DNA of 64,000 nt from a virus. The notes below the pieces were generated by a model. It did no database searches. It saw nothing but the letters and a program-made list of their open reading frames with translations, and was not told where the DNA came from. The position numbers and the translations under genes were made by a program. The stretch lies in the IMG/VR virus record IMGVR_UViG_3300008116_003012, positions 1 to 64,000 of that record, one strand, 5' to 3'. This document shows, in pieces, positions 8,172 through 16,156 of this stretch; positions within the stretch are counted from its first letter, which is position 1; every line of letters begins with the position of its first letter.

Positions 8172-8653
8172 GAAACCTCTGATTTACCTTTAGTAATTGG
8201 AACAACATTGATATAACCAGCACCGCGTGTAGTATCCATGCCTTCTTCGGCTAGCATGCCTCTTACAATATCGCGAAACCAACGATCAACAATTTCTTCT
8301 TCTGGATCACCATCAAACCCGTATCCAGTTTGTTTCAATTGTAACACAAACTCTGCATTCCAGTCAAGCTCAAAAAAGCCGTTTCTAATATTATCTTTAT
8401 TGACGTGCGTATCTAAAACAGCTACATAAGGAATCCCTTGGGCAGAGGCACGTTCTTTTGGGCTAAGTTTCGCAGCCTCCTCTTGTTTTTTTGCTTGTTC
8501 AATTTCAGCATTTGCGGCAGCAATGGCCGCATCTGATTCAGCTTTAGCCATTGCCGCTGCCTTAACTGCTTCAACTGCTGCCGCGTCTGCTTCTTTTTTC
8601 AAGTCTTCAATTGCTTGAATACCTGTGATCTTTTTAAATAATTGTTTAATCAT
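8168..8653 (-). CDS. conserved phage protein with coiled-coil N-terminus
   Basis: A 161-aa protein. The start ATG at 8653 overlaps the queE stop (TAATG); a GTG 12 bases further up is possible but less likely. Residues 15-70 are an Ala, Glu and Lys-rich coiled coil. The C-terminal half (PYVAVLDTHVNKDNIRNGFF onward, with a GYGFDGDPEEEIVDRWFRDI motif) is the conserved part seen in aquatic T4-like phages. Function unknown; placed between queE and the 5'-nuclease. Confidence 0.75.
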   Translation of the reverse strand: MIKQLFKKITGIQAIEDLKKEADAAAVEAVKAAAMAKAESDAAIAAANAEIEQAKKQEEAAKLSPKERASAQGIPYVAVLDTHVNKDNIRNGFFELDWNAEFVLQLKQTGYGFDGDPEEEIVDRWFRDIVRGMLAEEGMDTTRGAGYINVVPITKGKSEVS

Positions 8654-9516
8654 TAGGTTCCCCACTCATTTTTAAATAACGGCACTTGTAATCTATCACT
8701 ATATCGCAATCCGTGTTTCATAGCTAAGTCTGCTACTGTGCGATTGTTTAGTGCATAAACACTTTCAACACCGCCTACTGGCATTAGATAAACATGTCCT
8801 TTAAAGCCTGCTTTACGGAATTCGAGTGTAGCAGTTACTGCGTCATCAAAATCATCTTCGGTAGCAATAACAAACTTCAAGTATGCTGTGCCAACTTGTT
8901 CATATTCACAAACTACTTCTGGACAGATAGCATCTTCCCACTTTTCGCCTGAACATGGAAGTTTGGCACTTACTGAGAATGTAATTTCTTTTACTGGCCC
9001 GCCGTTATGCCAATTTCTTATTTGCCATTGTTTTAAATACTTTTTAAATTCTGGCGATAACTGTTGAGTACCATTTGTTTCAAATGTAATCTCTGTTAAG
9101 CCTGCCATATTAGGGTGATCTAACAAATCAGGATATGCCCGTTGCCAACCTAGTAATGGTTCGCCACCTGTGATAACTAGATGCTCGTCTTTCCACTCAT
9201 TGAAGGGCAGTATCTCCATGATTCTGTCTGCAATGGCATCACTTTCCAACATTGGACTTAGATCTTTAAAACGAGGATCCCAACTTGCGTAACTATCACA
9301 ACCAGTTGACACAAGCGGGAGCTCTTTATAATCTTTAAATTCTGTAATACGTGCCGCAATAGCTTCGACTTCTTGGCTTGCTTCTCCTCGAGGCATACCA
9401 AATCCTTGACATTTAAAGTTACAACCAAATGTGCGTAGAAACACAGAAGGTACACCCATATAGCGTCCTTCACCCTGTATGCTGTAAAACAGCTCTGCAA
9501 TTTTAATTTTACTCAT
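8653..9516 (-). CDS. queE: 7-carboxy-7-deazaguanine synthase QueE (radical SAM)
   Basis: A 287-aa radical SAM protein that would convert 6-carboxy-tetrahydropterin to 7-carboxy-7-deazaguanine. Family features: YSIQGEGRYMGVPSVFLRT near the N-terminus, the cluster motif GCNFKC (Cys32, Cys36), LVITGGEPLL and ITFETNGTQ. The third cluster Cys is displaced: instead of a close CxxC, the next candidate is TGCDSYASWD (Cys73), after an insert of about 36 residues. With folE, the QueD-like gene and the DpdA-like gene it forms most of a 7-deazaguanine pathway. The stop overlaps the next gene as TAATG. Confidence 0.9.
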   Translation of the reverse strand: MSKIKIAELFYSIQGEGRYMGVPSVFLRTFGCNFKCQGFGMPRGEASQEVEAIAARITEFKDYKELPLVSTGCDSYASWDPRFKDLSPMLESDAIADRIMEILPFNEWKDEHLVITGGEPLLGWQRAYPDLLDHPNMAGLTEITFETNGTQQLSPEFKKYLKQWQIRNWHNGGPVKEITFSVSAKLPCSGEKWEDAICPEVVCEYEQVGTAYLKFVIATEDDFDDAVTATLEFRKAGFKGHVYLMPVGGVESVYALNNRTVADLAMKHGLRYSDRLQVPLFKNEWGT

Positions 9517-9824
9517 TGTTTAAACATCTCTAAATTGATAATCTTTGCTACACGTTCGCCAATGTCTTCACCGGTAGGAATAACATAAGTTTGATGATCG
9601 TGACGATCTCTGCGTTCATCATAATGCCGCACATTAAGAATCTTGCCACCTACTGCTGTGCTTAACTCAAAAGTAATTCGACCTTCACCTTCAGGTCGGC
9701 CACGTTCTACTGCTATCGTTCCCATACCTATTGCCATTTGTTTAGCTCCAATTATTTCATCTCTATCTTTGTTTTCCCACGCTTGCTTGCATTTTTTAGC
9801 AACCCATTTGTCAAACCAGTTCAT
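9513..9824 (-). CDS. small conserved phage protein next to queE
   Basis: A 103-aa protein with GAKQMAIGMGTIAVERGRPE in the N-terminal half and a predicted beta hairpin (ITFELSTAVGGKILNVRHYD). It overlaps the queE start by four bases. The pairing with queE recurs, to my recollection, in other aquatic T4-like phages. No function is assigned. Confidence 0.7.
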   Translation of the reverse strand: MNWFDKWVAKKCKQAWENKDRDEIIGAKQMAIGMGTIAVERGRPEGEGRITFELSTAVGGKILNVRHYDERRDRHDHQTYVIPTGEDIGERVAKIINLEMFKQ

Positions 9825-10042
9825 TCTTTTGCCTTTCGAGTACGTTTAGGTTTTGTTTCCGATGCAGGAATCGTACTTTCTGCTTTTAGTATAGCAGCTC
9901 TAACTTCACTTAGCAAGGCTTCGTCATCCCAAAGTAGTTCTGTTTTTCCGTCAGGATGTGTAATAACTGTTAGATGTGAACCAACTACTACAGTAGGTTC
10001 ATCTTTTTCTTTTAATTCTGCAATCTGTTTTTTACGTGCCAT
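9821..10042 (-). CDS. small conserved phage protein, basic C-terminal tail
   Basis: A 73-aa protein; I chose the ATG at 10042 (MARKKQ) because GGAG lies nine bases upstream, rather than the TTG five codons earlier. The middle reads VVVGSHLTVITHPDGKTELL, then a helix and a basic tail (KPKRTRKAKE). The tail could contact nucleic acid. Function unknown. Confidence 0.65.
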   Translation of the reverse strand: MARKKQIAELKEKDEPTVVVGSHLTVITHPDGKTELLWDDEALLSEVRAAILKAESTIPASETKPKRTRKAKE

Positions 10043-10046
10043 AGCA

Positions 10047-10250
10047 TTATTCTCCAAAATAAGAGTTCATTATTTCTAACTTGTCCTGATACTCTGCCAT
10101 GAGTGCTACTTCTTTTTCGATAGCACTCATTAGGTCTGTGTGATCATGAATGGCTGTAGGATTACTAAGCATAATATCTACATTCATTTTATGCTTGAGA
10201 ATGTGTGCTTCAAAGTGTTGTTTTAATACGCTAATAATTTCTTGTCTCAT
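10047..10250 (-). CDS. small conserved helical phage protein
   Basis: A 67-aa protein, predicted all-helical, with two segments ending in EKEVALMAEYQDKLE. Similar short proteins are found in aquatic T4-like phages. Function unknown. It follows the next gene with a one-base gap. Confidence 0.65.
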   Translation of the reverse strand: MRQEIISVLKQHFEAHILKHKMNVDIMLSNPTAIHDHTDLMSAIEKEVALMAEYQDKLEIMNSYFGE

Positions 10251-10251
10251 T

Positions 10252-10785
10252 TTATTCGTCCTCAGGTTTAGGGTTATCTACGCTCCAGGGCCAGCTTGTC
10301 TTTGGATCTGAGCGAGACTGTAGTTTAACATTTTCTTCAATAACTGTGCCATCGTCTTCGCATAGGCTAACCTGATACGGAGCATCAATAACTAAATATT
10401 CATCTTCTAATTGCCAATAGTGTTCAGCATCGAATAACCAAGCGGCACCACTACGTTCCCATTCTTCGTTACCATCGCCTTCTAAGTAGCAACGTTTAAT
10501 TTCTTCTTGTTCTTCTTCGCTGATATCATCACTAAAATCAAACCAACAAGCATGTTGGTCATCTAGTTCAGCGCCCCAGCCGCAGTCTGTTTTAGCATGG
10601 GCCTGTTCGTCACCTTCGTAGGGTAAATTGCAGTCAAGGTCTTCTTCAACAAAACCTTGTCCCCAACGATAGTGATCATCAATATTGAACCAACTGATAC
10701 TACCGTCCGCATTTTCGCGGAACATTTCAATGTGCCAGCAAATGCTTTTCTTATGTAACGGTTTAATTAAGTATACTTTACTCAT
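10252..10785 (-). CDS. acidic, Trp-rich conserved protein
   Basis: A 177-aa strongly acidic protein with many Trp residues (CGWGAELDDQHACWFDF, and SWPWSVDNP near the end). High negative charge with exposed aromatics is seen in DNA-mimic proteins, but no such family is recognised here. It shares its acidic, aromatic style with the next gene 10785-11288 and overlaps its stop by one base. Confidence 0.65.
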   Translation of the reverse strand: MSKVYLIKPLHKKSICWHIEMFRENADGSISWFNIDDHYRWGQGFVEEDLDCNLPYEGDEQAHAKTDCGWGAELDDQHACWFDFSDDISEEEQEEIKRCYLEGDGNEEWERSGAAWLFDAEHYWQLEDEYLVIDAPYQVSLCEDDGTVIEENVKLQSRSDPKTSWPWSVDNPKPEDE

Positions 10786-11288
10786 TAGTCTTCCTCAAAA
10801 TCACTTACATTGCCATCTTCGTCTGCAATGATAATACGAGTATTAGTTTCGTCGTCTTCGTTAGTAACTTCAATTGGACCCCAGATATAAACTTCAGTAT
10901 CTTCCAAGTACCAATCGCCTTCATCTTCTAACGCATAGGCACCGTTTTCGTCAATGAACTCTTGTAACTCTTCAACTTCGTTGTCATCTTCAATGCCTTC
11001 AATTTCTGTATCACCCCAGCAACCTCCATCAAACATATCGATCATTTCTGAACTGATAATGTTGTTAGCTTCGCATGAATACATATCTAAGCTGTCAGTT
11101 TTACCATCACCGCCAGGTACTTGAACAAACTCAAACTCTGGAAAATTATCGTCGTCAGTTTCTACCCTGAATGTACAAAAACGATATCCATCTTTAACTG
11201 TGATTCGTCCTGTGCCGTTGCGTTGAACATAGTGTTCATGCTGTTCGCATGATTTTTTATAGTGTGTTTTAACAATCCAAAATGCCAT
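10785..11288 (-). CDS. highly acidic conserved protein
   Basis: A 167-aa protein starting MAFWIVKTHYKKSCEQHEHY; this start has a GAGGT Shine-Dalgarno, and the 50 codons upstream overlap folE and are not needed. The C-terminal two thirds are dense in Asp and Glu (EGIEDDNEVEELQEFIDENG) and end in DFEED. It lies directly downstream of folE. Its strong negative charge leaves a DNA-mimic or nucleic-acid-competitor role open, without direct support. Confidence 0.65.
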   Translation of the reverse strand: MAFWIVKTHYKKSCEQHEHYVQRNGTGRITVKDGYRFCTFRVETDDDNFPEFEFVQVPGGDGKTDSLDMYSCEANNIISSEMIDMFDGGCWGDTEIEGIEDDNEVEELQEFIDENGAYALEDEGDWYLEDTEVYIWGPIEVTNEDDETNTRIIIADEDGNVSDFEED

Positions 11289-11292
11289 AATA

Positions 11293-11991
11293 TTACCTCG
11301 GTGCAAACTCTTGTTGCAGTTTAATGTTATCAAAGAATTCTTTCTTTGTATGAGGATCATCTTTGAACGTACCTTTGAGCACTGTAGTCTGTGTAAGACT
11401 AGAGTGTGCCATAATGCCACGATTCTCACAGCAGCCATGCACTGCTTGAACGTAGACTGCTACGTTCTCTGACTCTGTTGCTTTTGAGATTTCCCTAGCA
11501 ATGTCATTACAAAGTTCCTCCTGGAGAGTACCTCTACGGGCACACCACTGAGCGATCCTCGTATACTTGCTAAGTCCGATGAGTTTCTGAGCCGCAATAA
11601 TACCAATATAAGCAACGCCACTAACGGGTTGATGATGATGGCTACACATACTGCGAAGCTCGCTACGAACAACAAGCATACCTTCGTAACGGTCCGCTGA
11701 ATCATTTGGAAACGCTGTTGCATCCGGTGCTGGTTCATATCTTCCTGCCATTATTTCGTTGAAGTACATTTTTGCAAGACGTCTCGCTGTACCATGCGAG
11801 TTGGGATCAGTCTCACGATCAATAAGCAAAGAATCTAGCACTTGCTCAAATGCTTCTGTTGCTTCGTCGATTAATTCTGGCAATACATTATCGTCAACAT
11901 AGTCGCTAATATTGTCTCCTGCCCAGAAACGTTTGTTGTCGCTACGCATTCTATTACGAATTACTTGCGACAGGTTTTTACTTGTATCCAT
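11293..11991 (-). CDS. folE: GTP cyclohydrolase I
   Basis: A 232-aa FolE that opens GTP to dihydroneopterin triphosphate, the first step of both folate and 7-deazaguanine synthesis. The zinc and active-site motifs are SMCSHHHQPV (Cys116, His118-120) and HGCCENRG (185-192); GLSKYTRIAQWCARRGTLQE matches the family core. The canonical CEHH is CSHH here. In this phage it most likely supplies the QueD-like and QueE enzymes. A plausible sigma70 promoter lies at 12032-12060. Confidence 0.92.
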   Translation of the reverse strand: MDTSKNLSQVIRNRMRSDNKRFWAGDNISDYVDDNVLPELIDEATEAFEQVLDSLLIDRETDPNSHGTARRLAKMYFNEIMAGRYEPAPDATAFPNDSADRYEGMLVVRSELRSMCSHHHQPVSGVAYIGIIAAQKLIGLSKYTRIAQWCARRGTLQEELCNDIAREISKATESENVAVYVQAVHGCCENRGIMAHSSLTQTTVLKGTFKDDPHTKKEFFDNIKLQQEFAPR

Positions 11992-12031
11992 TATAATTTC
12001 TCCGAGTTATTGTCGTGGATGACTGTTGTAC

Positions 12032-12060
12032 ATTGTACTATATTATTTAGGTTTTTGCAA
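12032..12060 (-). promoter_or_regulatory. sigma70-type promoter for folE
   Basis: TTGCAA (12060-12055), 17 bases, TACAAT (12037-12032) on the minus strand, about 40 bases upstream of folE. The -35 matches 4 of 6 and the -10 5 of 6. The -35 overlaps the end of the dehydrogenase gene. Confidence 0.45.
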
Positions 12061-12852
12061 CCTAAGTAGCGTATTTTTCTTAACTGCTTCTTTCAAAACA
12101 TTTAAGTGAATGTCTATTGTGTTTGCGTAATACAATAAGGCACTAGTATCTTTTGGAAAACACATGCCTCCAAATCCATATTGGCCATCCGGCCCTGGTA
12201 CTTGTGTATGACTGATGCCAATTCTATTGTCCATAGAAATCATTCGACGTACCTTATTCCAATTATATCCGTTATGCTCTGCAATAGCTGCCAACTCATT
12301 CATAAACACTACTTTAGTAGATAAGAAACTATTAATAGCATATTTTACCAAACTGGCTTCTCCGATAGAACAGTGAACAATATCAGCTTGAGCTTTAGTA
12401 TATCGAATGATACGTTCAGCTTCATGCTGATATGCTAATACATTACCGCCTATAATAGCCCAGTTTTCTTTTGCATAATCTGCACTGGCATTGGCAGCAG
12501 TTAAAAACTCCGGAATGTGTACTAAGTTAGGATACTGATTACCTAATCGTTCATATACGTCGGGTGTTGCAGTTACTTTACTGATAATAACCCCTTTGTA
12601 GTCTTTAAGATTAGCTAATACACTTTCTAGGATATCTGTGTTACAAGATCCATCAAGACTTTGCGGACTAGGAACGCAGACAAAGATGCCCTCAGCATCC
12701 ATTATTTCTTTGTAAGTTCCGATATATCCTTTTGACGGATCATTGTCGATACATATTCTTTCAAATCCAGCGTAGTGTTCTCGAATAGCTTCGCCTACAA
12801 ATCCTAAGCCTATAAATCCAAGTTTAGGCATATCAATATCTAATGTCATCAT
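12043..12852 (-). CDS. UDP-glucose/GDP-mannose dehydrogenase family protein
   Basis: A 269-aa NAD-dependent nucleotide-sugar dehydrogenase. It shows the N-terminal Rossmann motif GFIGLGFVGEA, the conserved EFL segment (HIPEFLTAANA) and the catalytic Cys motif GFGGMCFPKD. It is shorter than full-length family members (about 390-450 aa): the C-terminal UDP-binding domain is largely missing, so it may be a minimal phage form. It is placed with the cupin and glycosyltransferase genes and so likely acts on a sugar nucleotide for capsule, glycan or virion glycosylation. Confidence 0.85.
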   Translation of the reverse strand: MMTLDIDMPKLGFIGLGFVGEAIREHYAGFERICIDNDPSKGYIGTYKEIMDAEGIFVCVPSPQSLDGSCNTDILESVLANLKDYKGVIISKVTATPDVYERLGNQYPNLVHIPEFLTAANASADYAKENWAIIGGNVLAYQHEAERIIRYTKAQADIVHCSIGEASLVKYAINSFLSTKVVFMNELAAIAEHNGYNWNKVRRMISMDNRIGISHTQVPGPDGQYGFGGMCFPKDTSALLYYANTIDIHLNVLKEAVKKNTLLRLQKPK

Positions 12853-13037
12853 ACAGTTATAATATCTTTCTTATGTTGCATTCTCTGTTTTCTGCATTCC
12901 TCTTTTACTTTAGGAGGAATATCAGGATGCCACTCAGCCATTCCACAATCGTAGATTCTACCCTCAGGAAAAGGAATAAGAAAAAGCAACAGTACCCAAA
13001 TTACTGTTGCCGCAAATGCGCCCAGTGCATATTTCAT
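12849..13037 (-). CDS. small membrane-anchored protein
   Basis: A 62-aa protein with one hydrophobic N-terminal segment (ALGAFAATVIWVLLLFLIPF) and a charged C-terminal part. Probably an inner-membrane peptide with the C-terminus outside. It overlaps the sugar dehydrogenase start (ATGATGA). Function unknown. Confidence 0.6.
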   Translation of the reverse strand: MKYALGAFAATVIWVLLLFLIPFPEGRIYDCGMAEWHPDIPPKVKEECRKQRMQHKKDIITV

Positions 13038-13282
13038 TGCAATGTTCTTTTTCCTTGACCGTTAATATTGTCTAAGCCAGTTATTAATTTTTCAGCAAAT
13101 TCTGGGTCTTCTTCAGTTAACTCGTCAAGATCAAGAGCTTTAGCGTTTTCAAATAATTCTCCAGATTCTGCCATTCTCTGAATTTCAGACATAAGTTCAT
13201 TAAGTTCTTCTTGAGTGCCTTCAAAACTATCGAAACAGCCAGGTGCAAAGATAATTTCAGGAGTTTTCTTTTCGTCAGTCAT
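13034..13282 (-). CDS. small acidic conserved protein
   Basis: An 82-aa acidic helical protein starting MTDEKKTPEIIFAPGCFDSF followed by EGTQEELNELMSEIQRMAES. I recognise the motif from conserved hypothetical proteins of T4-like phages. Overlaps both neighbours by four to eight bases. Confidence 0.7.
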   Translation of the reverse strand: MTDEKKTPEIIFAPGCFDSFEGTQEELNELMSEIQRMAESGELFENAKALDLDELTEEDPEFAEKLITGLDNINGQGKRTLQ

Positions 13283-13643
13283 AAGTGCCTTTTACACGTT
13301 CAAACGTTTTATATTTTTCCAAAGCATTGATATAATCATCAAACTTTTTCTTTAAGCTAGGATACTTAGCTTCTAGTGTAACATCTCTTTCTGGAATTGC
13401 CAAGACTTTTTCAATTGTTTTTAGCCGTTCTTCTAAGTCTTGTCCGTTAAGCACCATTTTACCTTTAACTTCTAGCGTAGCAGGGTCCCCGCTTACCTTC
13501 ATTATTCCGTCGCCTATGGTATAGTTAGGTGACGTAGCCCAAGTAGTGCCGTTTGATCCGCTCGTTAAAAATTGTCCAGCTGTACCACTGGTAGTATATG
13601 TATAATTAGTTGATGGGTTTACGACTTTGTAGGTATTGGTCAT
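13275..13643 (-). CDS. conserved phage protein, possibly virion-associated
   Basis: A 122-aa protein with a Thr, Ser and Gly-rich N-terminus of tail-fibre style (TSGTAGQFLTSGSNGTTW) and a conserved C-terminal part (LEVKGKMVLNGQDLEERLKT, then a helix with YPSLKKKFDDYINALEKYK). The two halves suggest a virion-attached N-terminus and a helical tail. Function unknown. Confidence 0.65.
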   Translation of the reverse strand: MTNTYKVVNPSTNYTYTTSGTAGQFLTSGSNGTTWATSPNYTIGDGIMKVSGDPATLEVKGKMVLNGQDLEERLKTIEKVLAIPERDVTLEAKYPSLKKKFDDYINALEKYKTFERVKGTYD

Positions 13644-14070
13644 TGTGTATCCATTTATTCTTTACGAGAAATCCCCACTCTCGTTTTTGAGGACCTGGCA
13701 TAAACAGTGTCCAACATTCTACGTTAGGATCTAACTCAATCCTGTGATAACTATTAGCACTACAAATACGAAAATGACCAGGAGCTCTCCACACTGCAAT
13801 CTCGCCAATTTTTTCGCTTTTGTTGTTAAATTGAGGAAGCCATTCATAATATCCGCCTTTTAGTATTAGAGTAGCGTAAGGCCATGGATGATCATGCACA
13901 TCATCGGGATCTGATTTAAGGAACTTGTGCAAAAAGATATTAAAGGGGAAGTGCTTTCTATCTTTAAGAAACAGGTAATAACGTTCGAGGTAAGGCTCAT
14001 TTGATTCTCTATCTAATACAATTCGTTTTCTGCCTAGTCTTTCCATTAACTGAAAAAACTTATTTTTCAT
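13606..14070 (-). CDS. cupin-like protein
   Basis: A protein of about 154 aa with a double-stranded beta-helix (cupin) pattern: DPDDVHDHPWPYATLILKGG carries the His pair, and YHRIELDPN gives a later His. Such phage proteins resemble cysteine-dioxygenase or sugar-epimerase cupins. I prefer the ATG at 14070 (MKNKFF), which overlaps the upstream stop; an ATG at 14091 in the same frame is possible. Lying beside the glycosyltransferase it may act on a sugar or other small molecule. Confidence 0.65.
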   Translation of the reverse strand: MKNKFFQLMERLGRKRIVLDRESNEPYLERYYLFLKDRKHFPFNIFLHKFLKSDPDDVHDHPWPYATLILKGGYYEWLPQFNNKSEKIGEIAVWRAPGHFRICSANSYHRIELDPNVECWTLFMPGPQKREWGFLVKNKWIHNDQYLQSRKPIN

Positions 14071-14470
14071 CTTTTGGATTATCATAATCATCCTTTACAA
14101 GTGTATATACAGTTTGAAAGTTACGCAGTGCAATTTCTAATCCGGGATATTTTTTACACATGTCCTGCACACGTTGCCAATCTGGAAACGAATCAATCCA
14201 TTCTTCTGCATCACCCCAGTTAAACTGATAATCAGTGTTAAGCGTAATAGTATCGTTTATTGAATAAGATGATCCTACAGCACCACCGCTTGTCAGTGTT
14301 ATAGTATTCATACTATTCATACTATTCATCGATGATGCTGTAGTATACGATCCTATTCCACTGTATGTAGGAATAGTAATATCTCCTACTACAACATCAT
14401 CTGATAATATTATAGTAACATCATTAAACAAATCGTTTGATGAGGTTGGTTGCTGAGAAGAATTGCTCAT
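14060..14470 (-). CDS. conserved phage protein with repeat-rich N-terminus
   Basis: A 136-aa protein. The N-terminus is Ser/Thr-rich and contains the short repeat MNSMNSMN. The C-terminal 60 residues (WGDAEEWIDSFPDWQRVQDM, then YPGLEIALRNFQTVYTLVKD) are a well conserved module in aquatic T4-like phages. Like 13275-13643 it joins a fibre-like N-terminus to a conserved helical C-terminus. Function unknown. Confidence 0.7.
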   Translation of the reverse strand: MSNSSQQPTSSNDLFNDVTIILSDDVVVGDITIPTYSGIGSYTTASSMNSMNSMNTITLTSGGAVGSSYSINDTITLNTDYQFNWGDAEEWIDSFPDWQRVQDMCKKYPGLEIALRNFQTVYTLVKDDYDNPKDEK

Positions 14471-15479
14471 GTAATGATTCCACTTGTTTTTGTATTTGCG
14501 GCAATCTAGTATTGTAGTAATCCATATGTGTCATAATAGCACGACAAATGTCAGGACGATATACTGTATATGCATCATAACTTTCAGTCCATTTACTTGG
14601 ATATTTGAATGTGTCAAATGCCATTTCACTGTAGCTGAGTCTATCAGGCACCATAGGAATAGCATCTACAATAGCACCTTCATACCAGCTAATACCTAAT
14701 GTTTCTTGCAAGTTAGCACTAAACACCATTTTAGCTTCACCTAACAGTGTATGATACTCATGCTTAGTAAGTTGTTTATCTTGACAAACAACAAACTCGT
14801 ATTGTGGCAGATGTTTAGCTAAGTCTCTAAAAATTTCAACTTGCTTCTCTGGAGCAATACGGTGCGGAAACAAGATCATGTCTCGTTTCTTCATGCCTTT
14901 ATAAGGTGCAAGAGTATCTTGCATATATTCCATAGGCCAGCCTGTACGCACAACTTTGTTGCCAAAATATGCTAAGTTCTCGTCACTAAACAAGTTCTTA
15001 AAGAACATGTCAATGTGAAAATCTGTAGCAAAGTAGTTATGATCAAACGCATGATAAAAACTCTTCTCAGCGTGTCTAACCCAAGGCTTGTCTCCTACTA
15101 GTCGTCCTAAAAAGTCTTGAGGATCATAACTGCCAGCATGCCATAAGCCGTGTGTAACGACTGGAATGCCCAGCAGTTCGCTCATGTACTTGAGATTGAT
15201 GATGCCAGGATGCCAAGCATCAGTAAATATGAAGTGATCATTGGCGCAAATGCTTCCGTTGCAAAATAAGCGACCGATCTGCTCCACCTGTGCTGACTTA
15301 TATATGTTGGTACCACCAAAATTAAGGAAAGCGCCAGGAGTAGTGGCAGAAGGAATATCTTCAGGGCCAGAAATAACTTGAACATTGTGTCCTGCTTTCT
15401 TAAGTAGATCAGGTACATGAATCTTCCATTGACCCGTGTACCTTGATTCCACCGCCTCTAAGTCGACGATGTAGATCAT
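14424..15479 (-). CDS. GT-B fold glycosyltransferase (group 1-like)
   Basis: A 351-aa protein. I chose the ATG at 15479 (MIYIVDLEAV), two bases after the stop of 15481-15747; the frame upstream overlaps that gene. The C-terminal half has a GT4-like pattern: ILFPHRIAPEKQVEIFRDLA, FVVCQDK, then ETLGISWYEGAIVDAIPMVP, with the acidic residue expected for sugar-nucleotide binding. The acceptor could be DNA, a virion protein or a host glycan. The nearby UDP-sugar dehydrogenase may provide its donor. Confidence 0.8.
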   Translation of the reverse strand: MIYIVDLEAVESRYTGQWKIHVPDLLKKAGHNVQVISGPEDIPSATTPGAFLNFGGTNIYKSAQVEQIGRLFCNGSICANDHFIFTDAWHPGIINLKYMSELLGIPVVTHGLWHAGSYDPQDFLGRLVGDKPWVRHAEKSFYHAFDHNYFATDFHIDMFFKNLFSDENLAYFGNKVVRTGWPMEYMQDTLAPYKGMKKRDMILFPHRIAPEKQVEIFRDLAKHLPQYEFVVCQDKQLTKHEYHTLLGEAKMVFSANLQETLGISWYEGAIVDAIPMVPDRLSYSEMAFDTFKYPSKWTESYDAYTVYRPDICRAIMTHMDYYNTRLPQIQKQVESLHEQFFSATNLIKRFV

Positions 15480-15480
15480 A

Positions 15481-15747
15481 TTAACGCTGATAGTTTCGAT
15501 TTTGTCCGTTGCCGCTGCGATTGTATTCGCCTCTTGGCTTGCGATCACCATTCCATGGACGCTTTGGACGATTGGCGTGATAGAAGTTGTTCCAAACTTG
15601 GCTGTCTCTGTTGTAGAGATTGGCCTCGTTAAACTCGCAAAGTTCAAAGCGACAGAAGTCTTTAAACTTTTCCAAATCGTCAAAGATCTTAACGATGTCG
15701 GGACGATTTTCAAAGTAGTTAACGTCTTTGTAATTATTCTTAGCCAT
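15481..15747 (-). CDS. small conserved phage protein with Arg/Asn-rich tail
   Basis: An 88-aa protein starting MAKNNYKDVNYFENRPD; AAAGGAAA eight bases upstream supports this start over one 38 codons earlier. The conserved core is FCRFELCEFNEANLYNR. The C-terminal 30 residues are rich in Arg, Asn and Gly (RKPRGEYNRSGNGQNR), an RGG-like tail that suggests RNA or DNA binding (inference). Confidence 0.65.
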   Translation of the reverse strand: MAKNNYKDVNYFENRPDIVKIFDDLEKFKDFCRFELCEFNEANLYNRDSQVWNNFYHANRPKRPWNGDRKPRGEYNRSGNGQNRNYQR

Positions 15748-15760
15748 TATAGCTTTCCTT

Positions 15761-16156
15761 TTAATACTTAATAAATGAACCATTTTCTCCGTCTTCGGAG
15801 ACCTCAATCCAAACCTCACGGTCTGGATACCTTGCTGAGATTTGAGCGTGTAAGTCATCACTCATCATCTCGCAACTTTTATAATCTAACGACAATACAC
15901 CTTGGTCGCTAGAATACAATTTTTCAAGCCACCGCTTGAATTGAATGAACTCCACGTCTCTGTCGTTATGCGTAACAGATAGCCACACCCTAAAGTGAAA
16001 GATATGGCGATGGGGAGTAGCCAAAAACGAAACGTCATATTCATCTCCTGTTGCTAAATTGGGATCAGTTGCCGCTGCCGGATATTTGTGAATGCCTTCT
16101 TTACGAAAGGTCACCCAGATCATTTTATTAGGTCGAATATCTTGTTTGATAATCAT
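15761..16156 (-). CDS. queD: QueD / 6-pyruvoyl-tetrahydropterin synthase-like protein
   Basis: A 131-aa protein of QueD size. HRHIFHFRVWLSV matches the HxH-x-hydrophobic strand that binds zinc in the family, followed by EFIQFKRWLEKL (usual DFxxLK) and a terminal WIEVSEDGENG carrying the conserved Glu. The catalytic Cys normally four residues before HxH is not there; a Cys occurs later in LDYKSCEMM. Expected role: convert dihydroneopterin triphosphate to 6-carboxy-tetrahydropterin between FolE and QueE. Context strongly supports this; the missing Cys makes exact activity uncertain. Confidence 0.65.
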   Translation of the reverse strand: MIIKQDIRPNKMIWVTFRKEGIHKYPAAATDPNLATGDEYDVSFLATPHRHIFHFRVWLSVTHNDRDVEFIQFKRWLEKLYSSDQGVLSLDYKSCEMMSDDLHAQISARYPDREVWIEVSEDGENGSFIKY

